From Antitrichia curtipendula (Eukaryota > Streptophyta > Bryopsida > Hypnales > Leucodontaceae), in assembly GCA_951230915.1 (NCBI GenBank), contig OX579641.1, positions 310,001 to 374,000 on the forward strand: DNA of 64,000 bases, given 5' to 3'. The position numbers were made by a program, and so were the translations under genes. This document shows positions 59,161 through 64,000 of the stretch, piece by piece. The notes beneath the pieces were generated by a model. The model worked only from the letters and a program-made list of their open reading frames with translations. It ran no database searches and was not told the origin of the DNA. Each line of letters opens with the position of its first letter. Position 1 is the stretch's first letter.

Positions 59161-59666
59161 GTCAAAATTGGAAGTAAAAGTTAGAACTAGCACTTGTGAG
59201 TCAAAATCTAGAGTTACATTTAGAAATGGGAAATTAGAGTAAACACTAACCTTGGGGCTAGCTATAGAGTTAAAACTTTTGAGAGAAGCGTTGAACCCTC
59301 AAAAGATAGTCTTGGAGGTTTATGGAAGGAACATGAGGGTTCCCTTTCACGTAGTTAGGGACGTTAGAAATGACGCCAACTACCCAGCCACCCCTAGACA
59401 TAGGATAGATGGTTAAGGAGTTAGGAATTACCATCACCCTTGATCATTACCGTCAGCTTGTTAGTTACCCATGCATTTCTAGTAGTTTCGCTGCCATCCA
59501 CGACACTTAGAAAACGTTAGCAAAAAAGATCCATTGCTTGGAAGGTACAGTGTACCGCGCTCACAACACCCCCATATGTTAAAAAGGTGGATAAAGGCAT
59601 AGAACCTGGTCGGTGTTTGCCTGATTACCAAGGGTGGATAATCTTGCGCCCACAGTTTTCGTGCGT

Positions 59667-60693
59667 CTGCAAAATTTTAGGGATAACTTACATTAGCATT
59701 CCGGATGTCTCGGATGCTTCTGTGGTTGGTTACCTTGATTTTTGGATGTCTTTTTCCCCTTTTTGTGTTGGTTTTAAATGGTAAGTAGGTCTGTTGTTCA
59801 TTCATTCCATCCTTATGCAATTTGAAGTTTCATTTCATATTCCTTACTTTGATCTGAGCCTCTAAGTGGACTTTCCATGCTCTAAGTATTGTTTGGAGGA
59901 CTTGGGCGGTGTGTTTGTGTGTTTTGAGAGTTGTGAGGAACCAGGAAGGAGGAATCTGGATTCCATGATTGTTTGGAGTAAGATAGGAAAGGAGGATCTG
60001 TGACGGAGCTAGGTCGGGCCTATAGGACTTGCACATTTAGAATCTTTAAACTACTGGAATGGTAATCCGATTGGAGTGGTGAGGGTGAGGTTCCGGAATT
60101 AGGAGTGGTTCCGTGTGGAGTTAAGCGGCCGCCAAGGGGAAAACCCCCACTTAGCGGAAGATTTGCCAACTGCAGTTTTAGACCAAGTCCTTCTAAACTT
60201 CCTTTTGTGTTGAATTCGGATAGTTATGTATCTGTCGTTGTAGTGGAGAGGAGAGACCGGATTCTGTGTAACATGTTTCCCGGATAGGCCATCCGGAAAG
60301 TAGTGAGGAGACGGAAACTTACTTTGTCACAACATTTAGATCTGTCGAGTGTCTTGGGTTGTTTTGTAGAAGTTAGGGTGTGTGGTCGATAAGTCGTGGA
60401 GTCTCTGCCCCTTCAAAGAGTAAAAGCAGACCCCCTAAAAGTAAAACAGGGGCATAACAAACCAAAGAGTGATTGTTTTTGGATTCCGGAAGAAGACGGA
60501 TCTGAATCAAATTCCAGAAAGAAGGAAGTCTGGAAAAGGGAAAAGACGTTTTGGGTTCCCTTGGTGTGTTTTAGAGATAATCCGAATAAATCCAAATCCA
60601 TAGCAACATAGTAGAGTCTCTGGGACGATATTCCATGTCATCTAACCACAATTGTGTGTTAAAGGTGCTTACACCTAGATTACGCGTACGACA
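59667..60693 (+). repeat. ~1 kb direct repeat, copy 1
   Basis: Copy 1 starts near AAAATTTTAGGGATAA and ends at TTACACCTAGATTACGCGTACGACA. It matches 61047-62070 with many substitutions. Both copies end in CA. The start is blurred by a 9-base difference, so LTR status is not proven. Confidence 0.75.
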
Positions 60694-60699
60694 CTGTGT

Positions 60700-61040
60700 T
60701 GCGACACAGGAGAAGACTTCGCTGAAGCCACCGTCGCCGAAACTTGCCGACGAGCCAATCGACTTGGACTTGCTAGTAAGAGCCATGGAGATTCTTGAAT
60801 CCGAAAAGGAGGACTTCGAGACAGAATCCGCCACGGAGATGGATGAGGAGAAAGAATCTCCGCCGAAGAAAAGGAAGATCCAGACCCGTGCGACCGGAAA
60901 ACTCATGCCGCTGCCAAAGACTAAGACAAGGACATCTCTGGCGCAGACGGGGAGCAGCTCGTAGAAACCGAAGAAAGTAGGGTTGAGGTAATTAAAGTTA
61001 GACTTTAGGTTTTCCGGAACGGATTTCTCGTATATGGGCT
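60700..61040 (+). other. Short unique segment between the 1 kb repeats, with a small open frame
   Basis: About 350 bases hold the end of an open frame (60635-60964) that begins in repeat copy 1. The unique part encodes an acidic Glu-rich stretch followed by PPKKRKIQTR, which looks like a nuclear localisation signal. It could be a captured exon fragment. I recognise no domain. Confidence 0.35.
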
Positions 61041-61046
61041 TGTTTT

Positions 61047-62070
61047 CAGAATTTTAGGGATAATTGGCATTAGCGTTCCGGATATCTCAGATGCTTCTGC
61101 AGTTGGTTAGCTTGATTTTCGGTTGTCCTTTTTGCTTTTTGCTTTTAGTTTTTAAATGGTGGGCAGGTCTGTTGCCCATTCATTCCATCCTTATGTATTT
61201 TCAAGTTTCATTTCATTTTTCCTTACTTTAATCTGAGCTATTAAGTAGACTTTCCATGCTCTAAGTGTTGTTTGGAGAGCTTGGGTGGTGTGTTTGTGCA
61301 TTTGTGAGGTGTAAGGAACCGGGAAGGAGGAATTCGGATTCATGGTTGTTCGGACTTATACAGTAGGGGAGGATCTGTGACGGAGCTAGGTCGAATCTGT
61401 AGGACTTGTGCATTTAGAGTCTTTAAACTACTAGAACGGTAATCTGATTGGAGTGGTGAGGGTGAGGTTCCGGAATTAAGAGTGGTTCTATGCGGAGTTA
61501 AGCGGCTACTAAGGGAAAAACCCCCACTTATTGGAAGATCTGCCAACTATAGTATCAACCACTTCCTTATATATTTCCTCTTGTGTTGAATCTGGATAAC
61601 TGTGTATCTGTCGTTGTAGTGAAGAGGAGAGACCAGATTCTGCGTGACCTGCTTCCCGGATAGGCCATCCAAAAAGTCGTGAGGAGACAAAAACCTACTT
61701 CGTAGCAACACTTAGATTTGTTAAATGTCTTGGGTTGTTTTGTAGAGGTTAGAGTGCGTGATTCATAAGTGGTAGAGTCCCTGCCCCTTTAAAGAACAAA
61801 AGCGGACCCCCTGAAGATAAAACAAGGGTATCACAAACCAAAGAGTGATTAAGTCCGGATTCCAAAAGTGGACGGATCCGGATCAAGTCCGGAAAGAACT
61901 GAATTCCGGAAGAGGGAAAAAGGGTTTTGAGTTCCCTTAGGGTGTTTTTGAGATAATCCGGATAATCCAAACTTATAACAACATAGTAGAGTCTCTTGGG
62001 ACGATATTCCGTGTCATCTAACCACAATTGTGTGTTAAAGGTGCTTACACCTAGATTACACGTACAACAA
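61047..62070 (+). repeat. ~1 kb direct repeat, copy 2
   Basis: This is the partner of 59667-60693, with the two copies about 1,380 bases apart start to start. If these are LTRs, the enclosed unit is a TRIM-like element with a 350-bp interior. If not, this is a local duplication in the interior of the larger retrotransposon. Confidence 0.75.
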
Positions 62071-63343
62071 TCTATGTGATTCTCAAGTATGTTTAAACTT
62101 AGAAATCTGGTGTTATCGTTGTCCTTGGCATTCCGTATATTTTGGTGTCTTTATACTTGTCACTCAAACCAGTTTGTTAGAAGTTGCAAATAAAGGAACA
62201 GAATCACCGCTAAAACTATTGTATTCTGAGCACAATGTAATACTCAAGGTACAGAAAATAGTATGCAAATTAGCAAATATGCATATTGAACACAGTAGAT
62301 GAGAGAGTTCTACACTTTGTAATCATAGCTTTTGTTCTTGTTGACTGAAATTAGAACTTGTTGTATAATAATATTATTACATCAAGTAGCAGTTTTATAC
62401 TCTTGAAAGTACAAAGAGATTTGTAGTACTGGAAGTATTTCAAGTACATTTTCAGACCGCGTCATGAGTCGTACATGTTTAATGTTGTTCTTGTAGTGGT
62501 TTTAGGCTTAAAGGTATAAAATGTATATTACATAAAGAATTTTTTTTACTTATTGTACAAGAAAGAATTGTTAGCTTGTATATTTTCTACTTTGAACCAT
62601 GAGTACTGAATTGCAAACCAAATACAACTATGTACACATGTATATTGTATTGGTAGTTTTGTACACTCTGTACATTAGGCATCGTGAGTGGTTGTGCTGA
62701 AGTAAAGTAGAAGTGCTTTTAGTATGGTTTAGTAGTTTTGAACACTTGAACATAATCTTTAGAATGGAGACATGGAAACATTTCAAGTACATCCGTAGGC
62801 CTCATCATGTGTTATACTGTACATGTTTAGCTTACAACGGTCGCGAAGTCAGGAGTACACATGTATATCCAACTTATTTCTGGTGCACTTAGTATACATA
62901 TCCAATGTTATCTTGTACAATCTCTACTTAGAACCCGAATGTTGTTAGTACAGCCCATTACACATGCGTGTCTCTTTGTACATTGTGGTGATACTTTCTC
63001 TACAATTAGTAATTTTTCTAAGTATATTGTGTACAAGGTTTACAAACAAAGGTCCTAGTTGTACCTGCAACTTTGTGAGTTTTGCAGACCTCATTCTTCT
63101 TGCACTTCAAGGAAGTCATTCAGAATGTAGTGTGCACGAGAGAACATTTGAGAGGTTGAAGCCGTGGTGGGTGCGGAAACTAAAGGAAAGGAATACATGT
63201 TGCTGTATCTACCACGTGGAGATGGACTTCGTGAAGGTTGGATTGAGCAATCTAAGAGACAAACTCCGAGGGCTGCGTGTTCACTGTGTTTGTGTGTGTG
63301 TAGTGTGCATAGGCAATGACAACGGGATTTGCTGTGCACATGT
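62071..63343. other. AT-rich interior of the LTR element without recognisable genes
   Basis: Only short frames occur and none has recognisable motifs. TGTGTTTGTGTGTGTG at 63286-63300 is a small microsatellite. No polypurine tract is seen immediately before the second LTR at 63344. Confidence 0.5.
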
Positions 63344-64000
63344 TGTGAACTCTCAATTTGTCACTTGGGACTCGTAGAATTATTTTTTTGAAAATTGCAA
63401 TTTAAAGTTGATAAGAATATACAAAAAGCCATAAAAAGAGTGTAGAACCAAAATAGGATTGTGTCATACCCATTATTGTATTTGGTCTAGATTTATATTC
63501 AAACTTAGAATCTCCCCAAACCTGGCCTAAAAATAAGGTAGAAATAATGAAATGGTTAGATTTGGAGGATTTGAGTCACATAGCTTCAAAAGGGCTAAAT
63601 TCCACCATAAATGTGGCAATTCATGGCTAAGTTGGTCCGAGGGATCCATAGCAAGGCCACTAGGTTGGGTCCTAGAATTAGGTTTCAGAATTCCTTGTCG
63701 AATTGACGAATTCCCAAAACCCCAATTATTAGCTTGTAGGAGCCACTATCGCAAGACTGAGCCCGTGGAGGAATCTACAGCCCAAGGATGGTGTTTGAGG
63801 GTAAATCCCATGCCAGGAGTCCAATTACAAAATTGATTTGCCAAGATTCCTCTATCTGCGAAAGATTCCCGCACCGTCGCTAATTTAAGGAGATGTCCAA
63901 CTTTCATCTCCATTGACCAATCGTGCCAGGTACGGAAACGCACCTACGTGTCTTTCATGCAACTCCTTAAGAGGTCACGTGAAAATTCCTGGCATCTTCT
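63344..64000 (+). repeat. Right LTR, 5' part (unoccupied by element B)
   Basis: This is homologous to the left LTR and runs straight through the element B insertion site. CCGTCGCTAA at 63874-63883 is followed directly by TTTAAGGAGATG, where the left LTR has the duplicated CCATCGATAA around element B. It therefore serves as an empty site. The copies differ at many positions, so they are not recent twins. Confidence 0.8.

Larger units (their letters stand above)
39527..59654 (+). repeat. Left LTR, split by element B
   Basis: The parts are 39527-40045 and 55997-59654. The first part matches 63344-63883 with scattered substitutions. The second begins TTCAAGAAGATGGCCAATTC and matches 63884 onward. 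It includes a TATTTAAGG box at 56747-56755 that could be the promoter, several internal tandem repeats, and an end homologous to bases 1-56. Confidence 0.65.
39527..64000 (+). mobile_element. LTR retrotransposon with ~4.2 kb LTRs, inserted in the CACTA element (runs past window end)
   Basis: The sequence starting TGTGAGCTCCCAATTTGTC at 39527 recurs at 63344 (TGTGAACTCTCAATTTGTC) in the same orientation and stays homologous to the end of the window. LTR 1 is interrupted by element B; without it, it would be about 4.2 kb (39527-40045 plus 55997-59654). The interior (59655-63343) is only 3.7 kb, with no gag, protease, reverse transcriptase or integrase, so this is a non-autonomous, LARD-like element. 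No clear primer-binding site or polypurine tract is visible, so the 3' limit of LTR 1 is tentative. The five bases before it (GGACG) are the target duplication to look for after LTR 2. Confidence 0.65.

Overview
This looks like a nuclear segment from a streptophyte (green-plant lineage) made almost entirely of nested transposable elements. The evidence is a plant-type CACTA/En-Spm transposase, a Mutator-like (MULE) transposase with a SWIM zinc finger, a degenerate TTTAGGG telomere-type tract, and intron-rich genes with GT-AG junctions. A charophycean alga would fit, but the species is a guess. I found no ordinary host gene, tRNA, rRNA or CRISPR array.

Layout. (i) 1-56 is the 3' end of an LTR-like repeat, and 57-999 has nothing I can name. 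(ii) 1000-27589 is a proposed 26.6 kb DNA transposon, 'element A', bounded by a perfect 30-bp inverted repeat. It holds a DUF7869-type, transposase-like gene on the minus strand (2549-5766) and a multi-exon gene on the plus strand (about 17.7-25.1 kb) with ParB-like, methyltransferase-like and FCP1/HAD-like parts. It also holds about 33 copies of a 20-bp palindrome close to CATCGTGAGATCTCACGATG. A Penelope-like retroelement with 1.2 kb identical direct repeats (7702-14250) sits inside it. (iii) 27793 to beyond the window is a CACTA transposon, 'element C', with tnp2 on minus, a tnp1-like gene on plus, and a second FCP1-like domain at 39232-39526. (iv) At 39527 that FCP1-like frame is cut by an LTR retrotransposon with LTRs of about 4.2 kb; the second LTR starts at 63344. 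(v) The first LTR is itself interrupted at 40046-55986 by a 15.9 kb MULE, 'element B', with a 10-bp target duplication. Element B encodes the transposase on plus and a ParB-like/amino-methyltransferase-like protein on minus, and carries 12 copies of a different palindrome centred on CCTCGGTGCCGAGG. (vi) A 452-bp hAT-type MITE is inserted exactly at the transposase start codon (51040-51491).

How the genes work together. Elements A, B and C have unrelated transposases. Each carries a second, divergently oriented gene built from an overlapping set of domains: ParB-like plus degenerate methyltransferase in A and B, and FCP1-like pseudophosphatase in A and C. A and B each also carry a private family of dispersed perfect or near-perfect palindromes. 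I infer a previously undescribed accessory module shared by giant transposons, perhaps a palindrome-binding or anti-silencing factor in the way VANC serves VANDAL MULEs, with ParB/parS as a formal analogy. This rests on motif reading and needs profile searches.

Decay. Most transposase frames stay open but are broken by in-frame TAG or TGA, never TAA. Several fall at positions where the family has Gln or Trp. This fits deamination of methylated CG/CHG cytosines in silenced elements better than random decay.
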